Assembly (NCBI RefSeq): GCF_008386575.1
Contig: NZ_VUOA01000008.1
Span: forward strand, 1-64,000
Direction of reading: 5' to 3'
Source: Salinarimonas soli
GTDB taxonomy: Bacteria; Pseudomonadota; Alphaproteobacteria; Rhizobiales; Beijerinckiaceae
DNA length: 64,000 bases
Both the position numbers and the translations under genes were made by a program. Positions 26,437-34,739 of the stretch are shown here, piece after piece. The notes beneath the pieces were generated by a model. The model had not been told where the DNA came from, did no database searches, and saw only the letters and a program-made list of their open reading frames with translations. Every line of letters begins with the position of its first letter. Within the stretch, counting starts at the first letter, position 1.

Positions 26437-29217
26437 CTATCGAGCCGCCCCGTGCGCCGCCGTCCGCGGCGGCTCGGCGCCTGCGTCGATCACCTCGTGG
26501 AGGGCGCGCCGGATGGCGCCCTGGCGGCTCGGGTGGGTCACCTTCCCGCCCGTGAGATCGCAGACGTAGAACACGTCCACCACCTTCTCGCCGAAGGTCG
26601 AGATGTGGGCCGAGGTGATGTTGAGGTTGAGCTTTCCCAGCACCGTCGTGAGGTCGTAGAGCAGGCCCGGACGGTCGAGGCCGGAGATCTCCACCACCGT
26701 GTGGCGCGTCGACAGGGTGTTGTCGATCACCACGTCGGGCACGACCTCGAAGGGCTTGGCGCGCCCGCGCTCCTGGCGCCGGCCCTCCACGAGGTCGGCG
26801 ATCCGCACCTCGCCCTTGAGCGCGCGCTCGATGGCGCCCGCCACCCGCTCGGCCCGGCGCAGCTCGTCGTCGTCCCGCTCGAAGGCGCGAGAGAGGAAGA
26901 TCGTGTCGAGGGCGAAGCCGTCGGCGGTGGTGAAGATCTGCGCGTCGACGATGTTGCCGCCCGCCGCCGCGCAGGCGCCCGTGATGATCGCGAGCAGGCG
27001 CGGATGGTCGGGGGAGAGCACGGTGAGCTCCGTCACGCCGCGAAAGCCGTCCGTCTCCACCGCCGTCGAGACGGTCTGACCGGCTTCCTCGGCGGCGTGC
27101 ATGAAGCGGGCGTGGCGCACCCGCCGGGCATGGTCCACCTTCAGCCAATAGGCCGGGTAGTGGCGGGCCGCGTAGGCCGCGAAGGCGTCCGCGTCCCACT
27201 CCGGCAGATCGGCGCGCAACCGCTCCTGGGCTTGGCGGACCCGGTCCATGCGCGCGACATCGGGGGTCTGGTCCCCGAGCAGCACCTCGGTCTCGTAATA
27301 GAGCGTGCGCAGGAGCTCGCCCTTCCAGCCCGTCCACACGCCGGGCCCCACCGCGCGGATGTCGGCGATGGTGAGGATCAGGAGGAGCCGCAGGCGCTCC
27401 ATGGTCTGCACCACCTTGGCGAAGCTCTCGATGGTGCGCGGGTCGGAGAGGTCGCGGCTTTGCGCCGTCGTCGACATCACGAGATGGTTCTCGACGAGCC
27501 AGGCGGCGGTGTCGGTCTCGACGGCGTCGAGGCCGAAGCGGGGGCCGAGCGTGCGGGCGATGCGGGCGCCCGCCACGGAATGGTCCTCGGGCCGGCCCTT
27601 GGCGATGTCGTGCAGGAAGAGCGCCACGTAGAGCGCGCGGCGGTGGCGGAGCGCCGGGATCACCTGCTGGGAGAGCGGATGGGCATCGGCGAGGCGCCCC
27701 GCCTCGAGATCCGCGAGCTGGCCGATGGAGCGCAGCAGATGCTCGTCCACCGTGTAGTGGTGGTACATGTTGAACTGCATCATCGCCACGACGCGGCCGA
27801 AATCCGGCACGAAGCGGCCGAGCACCCCGGCCTCGTTCATGAGCCGCAGCACGGCCTCGGGGGCGTTGCGCGAGGTCAGGATGTCGAGGAAGAGGCGGTT
27901 CGCCTCCGGGTCGGCGCGCAGGCTGGGCCCGATAAGCTTGAGCGATCGCGTGGCGAGCCGGCTCGCGTCCGGGTGGATCGGCAGGTTGTGGCGGTCGGCG
28001 AACCAGTAGAGGCGGATGAGGTTGACGGGATCGCGCTCGAAGGCGTCGTCGCCCCGGATGGTGAGGCGGTTGTTCTCGATGACGAACTCGTCCGAGTCGA
28101 GGGCCTGGCTCCGGCTGCGGCGGAACCGGCCGAGGAAGCGGTCGAGCATCGGCCGGGGCTTGGCCTGGCGCGCCTCCAGCTCGGCGCACACGATCGCCGT
28201 GAGGTCGCCGACATCCTTGGCGGCCGTGAAATAGGCCTTCATGAAGCGCTCGACCCCCGAGAGGCCGGCCCGCGGGGCATAGCCGATCCGCTCCGCGACC
28301 TGCCGCTGGAGATCGAAGGCGAGGCGCTCCTCGGCGCGGCCCGTGACGAAGTGCAGGTGGCAGCGCACCCGCCACAGGAACTCCTCGCAGCGCTCGAACT
28401 GGCGGAACTCCTCGGGCGTGAACAGGCCCGCCCGCACGAGGTCCTTGGGGTCGCGGACCCGGTAGACGTACTTGGCGATCCAGAACAGGGTGTTGAGGTC
28501 GCGAAGCCCCCCCTTCCCGTCCTTGACGTTGGGCTCGACGCGGTAGCGCGAGGCGCCCGCCTTCGCCACCCGCGCATCCCGCTCCTTGAGCTTCGCGTCG
28601 ACGAATTCCGGCGCCGTACCCGTCACGATCTCCTTGTCGAAGCGGCGCACGAGCTCGTCGTAGAGGGCCGCGTCGCCTAAGAGCAGACGGGTCTCCAGGA
28701 GGGCGGTGCGGATCGTCATGTCGGCCCGGCCCTCGCGCAGGCACTCGTCCACCGAGCGCGTGGCGTGGCCCACCTTCAGCTTGAGGTCCCACAGGACGTA
28801 GAGGACCGACTCGACGACGCTCTCGCCCCAGGCGGTCTGCTTGTAGGGCAGGAGGAAGAGGAGATCGACGTCGGAGCCCGGCGCCAGGGTGCCGCGCCCG
28901 TAGCCCCCCGTGGCCACGATCGCGAGGCGCTCGCCGGTGGAGGGATTGTCGGAGGGGTAGAGGTGGTGGATCACCGCCGCGTGGACGGTGCGGATCACCT
29001 CGTCCATGAGGTCGGACAGGTGGCGCGCGCAGGCGAGCCCGTCGCGCTCCGCGAGAAGGCGTTCCTGCGCCGCGGCGCGGCCCCGGTCGAGGATGGCGCG
29101 CAGCTCCGGCACGAGGCGGGCGCGGAACGCGGTGGGATCCCGCAGGCTCTCGTCCGCCATGTGCTGGAGCAGCTGGCGGAGCTCGCTTTCCGGGGCGGCG
29201 GGATCGGGTCGGTCCAT
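26437..29217 (-). CDS. glnD: [Protein-PII] uridylyltransferase / uridylyl-removing enzyme
   Basis: A 926-residue GlnD, the cytoplasmic glutamine sensor that uridylylates PII proteins at low glutamine and removes UMP at high glutamine. The nucleotidyltransferase site is GGYGRGTLAPGSDVDLLF, with the metal-binding aspartates near residues 113-115. The HD domain has FLHDIAKG near 533. Two C-terminal ACT domains start near 729 (TELTVLSPDHPRLLAII) and 842 (VVEISGLDRPGLLYDLT). Length and order match the family. No glnB/glnK adjoins it. Confidence 0.97.
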   Translation of the reverse strand: MDRPDPAAPESELRQLLQHMADESLRDPTAFRARLVPELRAILDRGRAAAQERLLAERDGLACARHLSDLMDEVIRTVHAAVIHHLYPSDNPSTGERLAIVATGGYGRGTLAPGSDVDLLFLLPYKQTAWGESVVESVLYVLWDLKLKVGHATRSVDECLREGRADMTIRTALLETRLLLGDAALYDELVRRFDKEIVTGTAPEFVDAKLKERDARVAKAGASRYRVEPNVKDGKGGLRDLNTLFWIAKYVYRVRDPKDLVRAGLFTPEEFRQFERCEEFLWRVRCHLHFVTGRAEERLAFDLQRQVAERIGYAPRAGLSGVERFMKAYFTAAKDVGDLTAIVCAELEARQAKPRPMLDRFLGRFRRSRSQALDSDEFVIENNRLTIRGDDAFERDPVNLIRLYWFADRHNLPIHPDASRLATRSLKLIGPSLRADPEANRLFLDILTSRNAPEAVLRLMNEAGVLGRFVPDFGRVVAMMQFNMYHHYTVDEHLLRSIGQLADLEAGRLADAHPLSQQVIPALRHRRALYVALFLHDIAKGRPEDHSVAGARIARTLGPRFGLDAVETDTAAWLVENHLVMSTTAQSRDLSDPRTIESFAKVVQTMERLRLLLILTIADIRAVGPGVWTGWKGELLRTLYYETEVLLGDQTPDVARMDRVRQAQERLRADLPEWDADAFAAYAARHYPAYWLKVDHARRVRHARFMHAAEEAGQTVSTAVETDGFRGVTELTVLSPDHPRLLAIITGACAAAGGNIVDAQIFTTADGFALDTIFLSRAFERDDDELRRAERVAGAIERALKGEVRIADLVEGRRQERGRAKPFEVVPDVVIDNTLSTRHTVVEISGLDRPGLLYDLTTVLGKLNLNITSAHISTFGEKVVDVFYVCDLTGGKVTHPSRQGAIRRALHEVIDAGAEPPRTAAHGAAR

Positions 29218-29328
29218 CGCCCGGCTCTAGCACACAAGCGCGCGGGCGCGGAAGGCGGCCGAGGCGCCGCGGCGGGCGCCCGGGCGCGACGTGGACCGAC
29301 AGGGCGGACGAAGGTTCTTTTTTGCATT

Positions 29329-29346
29329 TTCGTTTGACATAACGAA
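29329..29346. promoter_or_regulatory. Palindrome overlapping a TTGACA -35 box upstream of the ssu-like operon
   Basis: TTCGTT (29329-29334) and AACGAA (29341-29346) are perfect reverse complements spaced by 6 nt, in an AT-rich island within the 252-bp glnD/ssuA divergent spacer. A consensus TTGACA (29334-29339) lies inside the palindrome in the direction of the transporter genes; no clear -10 is found at 17 nt. A repressor bound here would block the promoter. The regulator is unknown. Confidence 0.4.
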
Positions 29347-29469
29347 CGACCTTCCGCATGGTTGGCCTGCGCCGATTTGAGCTTGCAGCTTGCGGGCGCG
29401 AAACAAATGCAGCTAAAGCGCGAAGCGGGTCCATCTCAGGCCCGCGATGCGCGACCAAGAGGACGTTCC

Positions 29470-30444
29470 ATGCTCCCCTCCCGTCGCAATCTCTTCTCAC
29501 TCCTCGCCGCCGGCCTGATTTCGTTCGGTATGGCGGACGCCGCCCGGGCCCAGGCGCCCCGCGAGATCCGGATCGATTACGCCACCTACAACCCCGTGAG
29601 CCTCGTCCTGAAGGAGCGCGGCATCCTCGAGCGCGCGCTCGCGGGGGACGGGATCGGCGTGCGCTGGGTGCAGTCGCTGGGCTCCAACAAGGCCCTGGAG
29701 TTCCTGAACGCGGGCTCCCTCGATTTCGGCTCCACAGCCGGCGCCGCCGCCCTCATCGGGCGCATCAACGGCAACCCGATCAAGTCGGTCTACGTCTATT
29801 CGCGCCCGGAATGGACCGCCCTCGTCACCCGCAAGGACAGCCCGGTCGCCTCCGTGGCCGACCTCAAGGGCAAGCGCATCGCCGTGACGCGCGGCACGGA
29901 CCCCCACATCTTCCTCGTACGCTCGCTGCGCGAGGCGGGCCTCACCGAGCGCGACGTGCGCCTCGTCCTGCTCCAGCACCCCGACGGGCGCACGGCCCTG
30001 GAGCGGGGCGACGTCGATGCCTGGGCAGGCCTCGACCCGCTCATGGCGGCGGCCGAGATCGAGAGCGGCGCGCGCCTGTTCCACCGCAACGCGGCCGCCA
30101 ACACCTGGGGCATCCTCAACGTCCGCGAGGCCTTCGCGCGGGAGAACCCCGCCCTCGTGAACCGGGTCCTGGCGGCCTACGAGGAGGCCCGCGCCTGGGC
30201 CCTCGCCAACCCGGCGGAGCTGAAGGCGCTGCTGGTCGGCTTCACGAAGCTGCCCGAGCCCGTGGTGGCGCGCCAGCTGGAGCGCACCGAGCTCACCCAC
30301 TCGGCGATCGGCCCGGCCCAGATCGACACCATCCTCCAGGCGGGCCTCGCCCTCCAGGAGGCCGGCGTCCTGCCCGCCGGCACGGACGTCCACGCCGCCC
30401 TCGACGCCCTCGTCGACCGCCGCTTCGCCACCGCGGCGCGGTAG
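29470..30444 (+). CDS. SsuA-like ABC transporter substrate-binding protein
   Basis: 324 residues with an N-terminal export signal (RRNLFSLLAAGLISFGMA, cut near ARAQA). The mature protein starts REIRIDYATYNPVSLVLKE and contains GSNKALEFLNAGSLDFGSTA, DLKGKRIAVTRGTDPH and LQHPDGRTALERGDVDAW, the pattern of aliphatic sulfonate/nitrate/taurine-type binding proteins (NMT1/THI5-like fold). Sulfonate is the best family guess; no monooxygenase gene (ssuD/tauD) is next to it. First gene of the transporter operon, with a palindrome and TTGACA about 130 bp upstream. Confidence 0.82.
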   Translation: MLPSRRNLFSLLAAGLISFGMADAARAQAPREIRIDYATYNPVSLVLKERGILERALAGDGIGVRWVQSLGSNKALEFLNAGSLDFGSTAGAAALIGRINGNPIKSVYVYSRPEWTALVTRKDSPVASVADLKGKRIAVTRGTDPHIFLVRSLREAGLTERDVRLVLLQHPDGRTALERGDVDAWAGLDPLMAAAEIESGARLFHRNAAANTWGILNVREAFARENPALVNRVLAAYEEARAWALANPAELKALLVGFTKLPEPVVARQLERTELTHSAIGPAQIDTILQAGLALQEAGVLPAGTDVHAALDALVDRRFATAAR

Positions 30445-30454
30445 CGCTCTTCCC

Positions 30455-30607
30455 CCTCCCCCTTGCGGGGAGGGGCCGGGGGTGGGGGTGGTCCCGCTGG
30501 GCTGGCCGGCGCAAGGCCTGCCTGTACCGGCCTGGAGCCCTCCTTCCCCACCTCCAGCTCCGACTTTACGCCCCCCACCCCTGCCCCCTCCCCGCAAGGG
30601 GGGGGGA
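30455..30607. repeat. Inverted repeat between ssuA-like and ssuC-like genes
   Basis: A left arm at about 30455-30490 (CCCCCTTGCGGGGAGGGGCC, then a GGGGGTGGGGGTGG tail) is matched by a reverse-complement arm at about 30570-30607. The spacer is about 80 bp. It separates the binding protein from the permease inside one operon, a position typical of elements that lower downstream expression or protect the upstream mRNA 3' end. Confidence 0.75.
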
Positions 30608-30620
30608 CCGGATCACCCCC

Positions 30621-31439
30621 ATGACCGCAACCGACACCCTCGCGCCCTCGCCCGCCCCGGCCCGCACCGCCCTTCGCGTGCCCGCCGCGGCGCTCGGGCT
30701 CGCGCTGCCGGTGGTGATGGCGCTCGCCTGGGAGGGCGCGGTGCGCATGGGGATCGCCGAGGGGCGCCTGATGCCGCCGCCGAGCCGGATCGGCGCCATG
30801 CTCCTCGACCTCGCGCGCTCAGGCGACCTCGTGCTCCACGGCGGCGCGACCCTGGGGCGGGTCGCGGCAGGGTTCGCGCTCGGCGCCGTCGCGGGCATCG
30901 GGTTCGGCGCCCTGTCGGGGGCGAGCCCCCCCGCGCGCCGGCTCCTCGACCCGACCCTGCAGGCCCTGCGGGCGATCCCCTCCATCGCCTGGGTGCCCCT
31001 CTTCATCCTGTGGCTCGGGATCTTCGAGGCGTCCAAGGTGGCGCTGATCGCGGTGGGCGTGTTCTTCCCCGTCTATCTCGGGGTCGTGGGCGCGATCCTC
31101 GGCGTCGACCGCAAGCTCGTGGAGGTCGGCCGGGTGTTTCGCCTCAACCGCAGCCAGCTCGCCCGGCGCATCCTGCTCCCGGCCGTCCTGCCCGACACGG
31201 TCACGGCCCTGCGCTCCGGCCTCGGTCTCGGCTTCATGTTCGTCGTGGCGGCCGAGTTCATGGGCGCCTCGGAGGGCCTGGGCTACCTCCTCGTCGACGG
31301 GCAGCAGATGGGCAAGCCCGACCAGATCCTCGCCGCCATCATCGCCTTCGCGCTCCTCGGCAAGGCCGCCGACACCCTGCTCGTGGCGGCGACCGCGCCG
31401 CTCCTGCGCTGGCAGGACACGGCCCGCGAGCGCCTCTGA
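30621..31439 (+). CDS. SsuC-like ABC transporter permease
   Basis: A 272-residue inner-membrane permease with about six TM helices. It has the BPD_transp_1 layout: PPPSRIGAMLLDLARSGDL, the FALGAVAGIGFGALSG helix, LRAIPSIAWVPLFILWLG and the cytoplasmic EAA-type coupling loop (VGRVFRLNRSQLARRILLPA). Typical of sulfonate/nitrate/taurine importers. The ATPase gene follows 11 nt later. A 176-bp repeat-bearing gap separates it from the binding protein. Confidence 0.88.
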   Translation: MTATDTLAPSPAPARTALRVPAAALGLALPVVMALAWEGAVRMGIAEGRLMPPPSRIGAMLLDLARSGDLVLHGGATLGRVAAGFALGAVAGIGFGALSGASPPARRLLDPTLQALRAIPSIAWVPLFILWLGIFEASKVALIAVGVFFPVYLGVVGAILGVDRKLVEVGRVFRLNRSQLARRILLPAVLPDTVTALRSGLGLGFMFVVAAEFMGASEGLGYLLVDGQQMGKPDQILAAIIAFALLGKAADTLLVAATAPLLRWQDTARERL

Positions 31440-31450
31440 CGGACACCGCC

Positions 31451-32233
31451 ATGCTCGCCCTCGCCCATCTCTCCAAGACCTACGCCGACGGAACCCGGGC
31501 GCTCGCCGACGTGAACCTGGAGGTGCGCGCGGGCGAGATCGTCGCGCTCATCGGCGGCTCGGGCTGCGGCAAGACCACCCTCATGCGCCTCGTCGCGGGG
31601 CTCGACCGGCCGAGCGCGGGGGCCATCCGGGTCGACGGCGAGGCGGTCGAGGGGCCGCATCCGGCGGTGGGCGTGGTGTTCCAGGAGCCCCGCCTCCTGC
31701 CCTGGCTCGACATCGCCGACAATGTGGGCTTCGGCCTCCTCGACCGGCCGGCTCCGGAGCGCCGCGCCCGGGTCGCGGCGGCGCTAGAGCGGGTGGGGCT
31801 TGCCGAGCATGCCCGGCGCCGGCCCCGGGACCTGTCGGGCGGGCAGCAGCAGCGCGTCGCCATCGCCCGCGCCTTCGTGACCCGCCCCCGCGTGCTCCTT
31901 CTCGACGAGCCGTTCTCCGCCCTCGACGCCCTCACCCGGGCGAGCCTGCACGAGGGGCTGCTCGCGCTTTGGGGCCAGGACCGGCCGACCATCGTGCTCG
32001 TCACCCACGACGTCGGCGAGGCGGTGGCCCTGGCCGACCGGGCCGTGGTGATGCGGCCCAAGCCCGGGCGGGTCGACGACGAGGTGCCGCTGCGCCTCGC
32101 CCGGCCCCGCGACCGCGCCTCCCCCGCCTTCGAGGCCGCGAGCCGCCGGGTGATGGCGGCCCTCGACCGCTCGCTCACCCCCGACGAGTCCCGCCCCGCG
32201 CGCGAGCCGCAGGGCGCGGCCCTGTGGTGGTAG
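31451..32233 (+). CDS. SsuB-like ABC transporter ATPase
   Basis: A 260-residue ATPase. Walker A is GGSGCGKTT at 35-43, followed by the Q-loop VFQEPRLLPW, signature LSGGQQQR, Walker B VLLLDEPFSALD and the switch His in LVTHD. The LPWLDIADNV segment is typical of sulfonate/nitrate/taurine importer ATPases. It powers the permease encoded 11 nt upstream. Confidence 0.92.
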   Translation: MLALAHLSKTYADGTRALADVNLEVRAGEIVALIGGSGCGKTTLMRLVAGLDRPSAGAIRVDGEAVEGPHPAVGVVFQEPRLLPWLDIADNVGFGLLDRPAPERRARVAAALERVGLAEHARRRPRDLSGGQQQRVAIARAFVTRPRVLLLDEPFSALDALTRASLHEGLLALWGQDRPTIVLVTHDVGEAVALADRAVVMRPKPGRVDDEVPLRLARPRDRASPAFEAASRRVMAALDRSLTPDESRPAREPQGAALWW

Positions 32234-32282
32234 GCGCCGGGTTCCGCTAAACCAAGACCGCCCTCTCGATTCCGGAGACGAC

Positions 32283-32792
32283 ATGGACGCCACGGCTCTT
32301 CGCGCCATCCAGGCGCCGATCAAGGACAAGTACCGCAACGACCCCGACGCCGCCCTGATCACGCTCAAGGCGCAGGGGACGCTGGAGGACGGCGCCATCG
32401 CCTGCAAGGTCGAGACCGGGCGGGCGCTGGCCGTCGCCGGCCTCCACCCCGCCTCCGGCGGCTCGGGGGCCGACCTGTGCTCCGGCGACATGCTGCTGGA
32501 GGCCCTCGTCGCCTGCGCGGGCGTGACCCTCAAGGCGGTCGCGACCGCGCTGCAGATCGAGCTGCGCCACGGGGTGGTGCGCGCCGAGGGCGATCTCGAC
32601 TTCCGCGGCACGCTCGGCGTCGACAAGGGCGCCCCCGTGGGCTTCCGCGAGATCCGCCTCGCCTTCGACCTCGACACCGACGCCCACGAGGACCAGGTCG
32701 CCCAGCTCATCAAGCTCACCGAGCGCTATTGCGTGATCTTCCAGACCCTGAACCACCGGCCCGAGCTGACCGTGGCGGTGAACCGGGGGTAA
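32283..32792 (+). CDS. OsmC/Ohr-family protein
   Basis: 169 residues of the OsmC fold. The two redox cysteines are C78 (LVACAGVTLKA) and C150 (ERYCVIFQTL), spaced as in thiol peroxidases of this family that reduce organic hydroperoxides. It starts 49 nt after the transporter ATPase and could be read through with it. It is not clearly Ohr or OsmC proper, so the peroxide substrate is open. Confidence 0.88.
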   Translation: MDATALRAIQAPIKDKYRNDPDAALITLKAQGTLEDGAIACKVETGRALAVAGLHPASGGSGADLCSGDMLLEALVACAGVTLKAVATALQIELRHGVVRAEGDLDFRGTLGVDKGAPVGFREIRLAFDLDTDAHEDQVAQLIKLTERYCVIFQTLNHRPELTVAVNRG

Positions 32793-32953
32793 GCGGGCGC
32801 CGCTACGCTGCCGTCTGCTCGCGCTGCGCCAACGCTTCAGTGGATCGCCTTTCCCTAGAGAGCGAGGCAACGGGTCCGGCCCTGAGCCCGGCAACGGCGT
32901 TGAGCCGCCCGCGCTGGCGCGCGGTACCCCGCTCGTCGCCCTCACGGGCGACA

Positions 32954-33049
32954 CTCTCCCCTGAGGGGAGAGAGGGCGCGGCGGCTCGCGACCGTCTGAC
33001 CTTGGGAAGCGCAGTCAGGCGGCACCACCTCCCTCCCCTCAGGGGAGGG
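32954..33049. repeat. Paired hairpins in the osmC/ccr convergent gap
   Basis: In the 423-bp gene-free gap (32793-33215), CTCTCCCC (32954-32961) pairs with GGGGAGAG (32965-32972), and CCCTCCCC (33031-33038) pairs with GGGGAGGG (33042-33049). Both stems belong to the G/C-rich family B style and probably stop convergent transcription from the OsmC and ccr sides. The remaining gap sequence shows no gene that I can support. Confidence 0.65.
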
Positions 33050-33215
33050 GCAGGGGTGGGGTAAGCCGCGCCAGCGGCTGCCTCCAGGGATCGTGACGCT
33101 TCCAGGACAGAGCGGTGCAGCGGGCCGAGACCTGAGCCCCGGCGGCACTCCCCGGGAGCGGAGGGCGGTGGGCGAATCTCGCGGCCTCCACGGGAGGGAG
33201 CCGGCCCCCTCCCCT

Positions 33216-34490
33216 TCAGCCGCCCGTCGCCTCGATCACGTCCTCGAGCGTGCGCAAGCCGGTGCGGGGCGCGTTGACGAGCACGGCCATGTTGCCCGGG
33301 GCGTGCTGGTTCTTCCACATCTTGGTGTGGGCCTGGGGGATCTTCTCCCAGGGGAACACCTCGGAGAGGCAGGGGTCGATGCGCCGGTCGATGACGAACT
33401 GGTTCGCGGCGGCCGCCTGCTTGAGGTGGGCGAAGTGCGAGCCCTGGATCCGCTTCTGCCGCATCCAGACGTAGCGGGCGTCGAAGGTGATGTTGAAGCC
33501 CGTGGTGCCGGCGCAGAACACCACCATGCCGCCGCGCTTCACCACCAGCGCCGAGACCGGGAAGGTCTGCTCGCCGGGGTGCTCGAAGACGATGTCGACG
33601 TCGCGCTTGCCCGTGATGTCCCAGATCGCCTTGCCGAACTTGCGCGCCTCCTTCACCCAGGTGGCGTATTCGGGCGTGTTGACGACCGGCATCTGGCCCC
33701 AGCAGGCGAAGTCCTTGCGGTTGATGACGCCCTTGGCGCCCAGGCTCATCACGTAGTCGCGCTTCGTCTCGTCGGAGATCACGCCGATGGCGTTGGCGCC
33801 CGACGCCGCGCAGAGCTGCACGCCGAAGACGCCCAAGCCCCCCGAGGCGCCCCAGACCAGCACGTTGTCGCCGGGCTTGAGGGTGTGGGGCGCGTGGCCG
33901 AAGAGCATGCGATAGGCGGTGGCCAGCGTCAGCGTATAGCAGGCCGCCTCCTCCCAGGTGAGGTGGGGCGGCTTGATCATGAGCTGGCGCGACTGCACGC
34001 GGCAGAACTGGCCGAAGGAGCCGTCCGGGGTCTCGTAGCCCCAGATGCGCTGGGACGACGAGAACATCGGGTCGCCGCCATTGCACTCCTCGTCGTCGCC
34101 GTCGTCCTGGTTGCAATGGACGATGACGGCGTCGCCGACCTTCCAGCGCTTCACCTTGGCGCCCACCGCCCAGACGATGCCTGAGGCGTCCGAGCCCGCC
34201 ACGTGGAAGTCGGCCTTGTGGCCGTCGAAGGGGGAGATGGGCTGGCCCAAGGCCGCCCAGATGCCGTTGTAGTTCACGCCCGCCGCCATCACGAGGACGA
34301 GCACCTCATCGTCGCCGATCGCCCAGGTGGGCACCTCCTCCAGCTGCATCGCCTCGTCGGGCGGGCCGTGCCGCTCGTGCCGGATGGCCCAGGCCGTCAT
34401 CGTTGAGGGCACGTAGCCGAGGGGCGGGATCTCGCCGATGCGATAGCTCGCCTTGGGGCCGGGGTCCTTGCGCAACGCCTGAACCGTCAT
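33216..34490 (-). CDS. ccr: Crotonyl-CoA carboxylase/reductase
   Basis: A 424-residue MDR-superfamily enzyme that reductively carboxylates crotonyl-CoA to ethylmalonyl-CoA with NADPH and CO2, the defining step of the ethylmalonyl-CoA pathway. Characteristic segments are IPPLGYVPSTMTAWAI at the start, NYNGIWAALGQP, the acidic insert CNQDDGDDEECNGGD, WGYETPDGSFGQF, and the NADPH site GASGGLG near 212-218. The ATG at 34490 is preceded by GAGAGG; a TTG 15 nt upstream is less likely. Divergent from ethylmalonyl-CoA mutase, the next-but-one enzyme of the same pathway. Confidence 0.97.
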   Translation of the reverse strand: MTVQALRKDPGPKASYRIGEIPPLGYVPSTMTAWAIRHERHGPPDEAMQLEEVPTWAIGDDEVLVLVMAAGVNYNGIWAALGQPISPFDGHKADFHVAGSDASGIVWAVGAKVKRWKVGDAVIVHCNQDDGDDEECNGGDPMFSSSQRIWGYETPDGSFGQFCRVQSRQLMIKPPHLTWEEAACYTLTLATAYRMLFGHAPHTLKPGDNVLVWGASGGLGVFGVQLCAASGANAIGVISDETKRDYVMSLGAKGVINRKDFACWGQMPVVNTPEYATWVKEARKFGKAIWDITGKRDVDIVFEHPGEQTFPVSALVVKRGGMVVFCAGTTGFNITFDARYVWMRQKRIQGSHFAHLKQAAAANQFVIDRRIDPCLSEVFPWEKIPQAHTKMWKNQHAPGNMAVLVNAPRTGLRTLEDVIEATGG

Positions 34491-34633
34491 GGCACGCCCT
34501 CTCAAGTTTGGTTTCGTAAGGGGAGGTTAACCGGCACGTTGATGCGCCGCAACATGGACGAAAGGCTCCATGCCGTGTGGACTGCAACGCTTGGGCGCTC
34601 TCGCCGGTTTCGCTCTCAAATCCCGGTTTTTTA

Positions 34634-34648
34634 GTCAGGATTGCTGAC
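34634..34648. promoter_or_regulatory. Inverted repeat in the ccr-ecm divergent spacer
   Basis: GTCAG at 34634-34638 and CTGAC at 34644-34648 form a perfect inverted repeat with a 5-nt spacer, about midway between the two pathway genes. It could be an operator shared by both promoters. No regulator can be named from sequence. Confidence 0.3.
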
Positions 34649-34700
34649 CTCTTCTTTGAACTTTCAGTGGCTGGCGCGGATGGAACGAAGCTGTACGATA

Positions 34701-34711
34701 GTGCATTGCAC
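34701..34711. promoter_or_regulatory. GTGCATTGCAC palindrome upstream of ecm
   Basis: A perfect 11-bp palindrome (GTGCA-T-TGCAC) 28 nt before the ecm start, in an AT-richer stretch (ACGATA before, CCTAAAACAA after). TGC/GCA-type sites are bound by PhaR-like regulators of polyhydroxybutyrate metabolism in some alphaproteobacteria, which would fit the pathway, but this is a motif resemblance only. Confidence 0.3.
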
Positions 34712-34739
34712 CTAAAACAATGACGCCAAGGGACGGGAC

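Noticed and set aside
26372-29500. 1042-codon frame on the glnD strand, shifted phase
   Set aside because: GlnD motifs and domain order are continuous in the other frame; this one is Arg/Pro-rich only.
26437-32792. glnD and the ssu-like operon as one nitrogen/sulfur regulon
   Set aside because: They are merely divergent neighbours; no shared motif other than the palindrome near the transporter promoter supports joint control.
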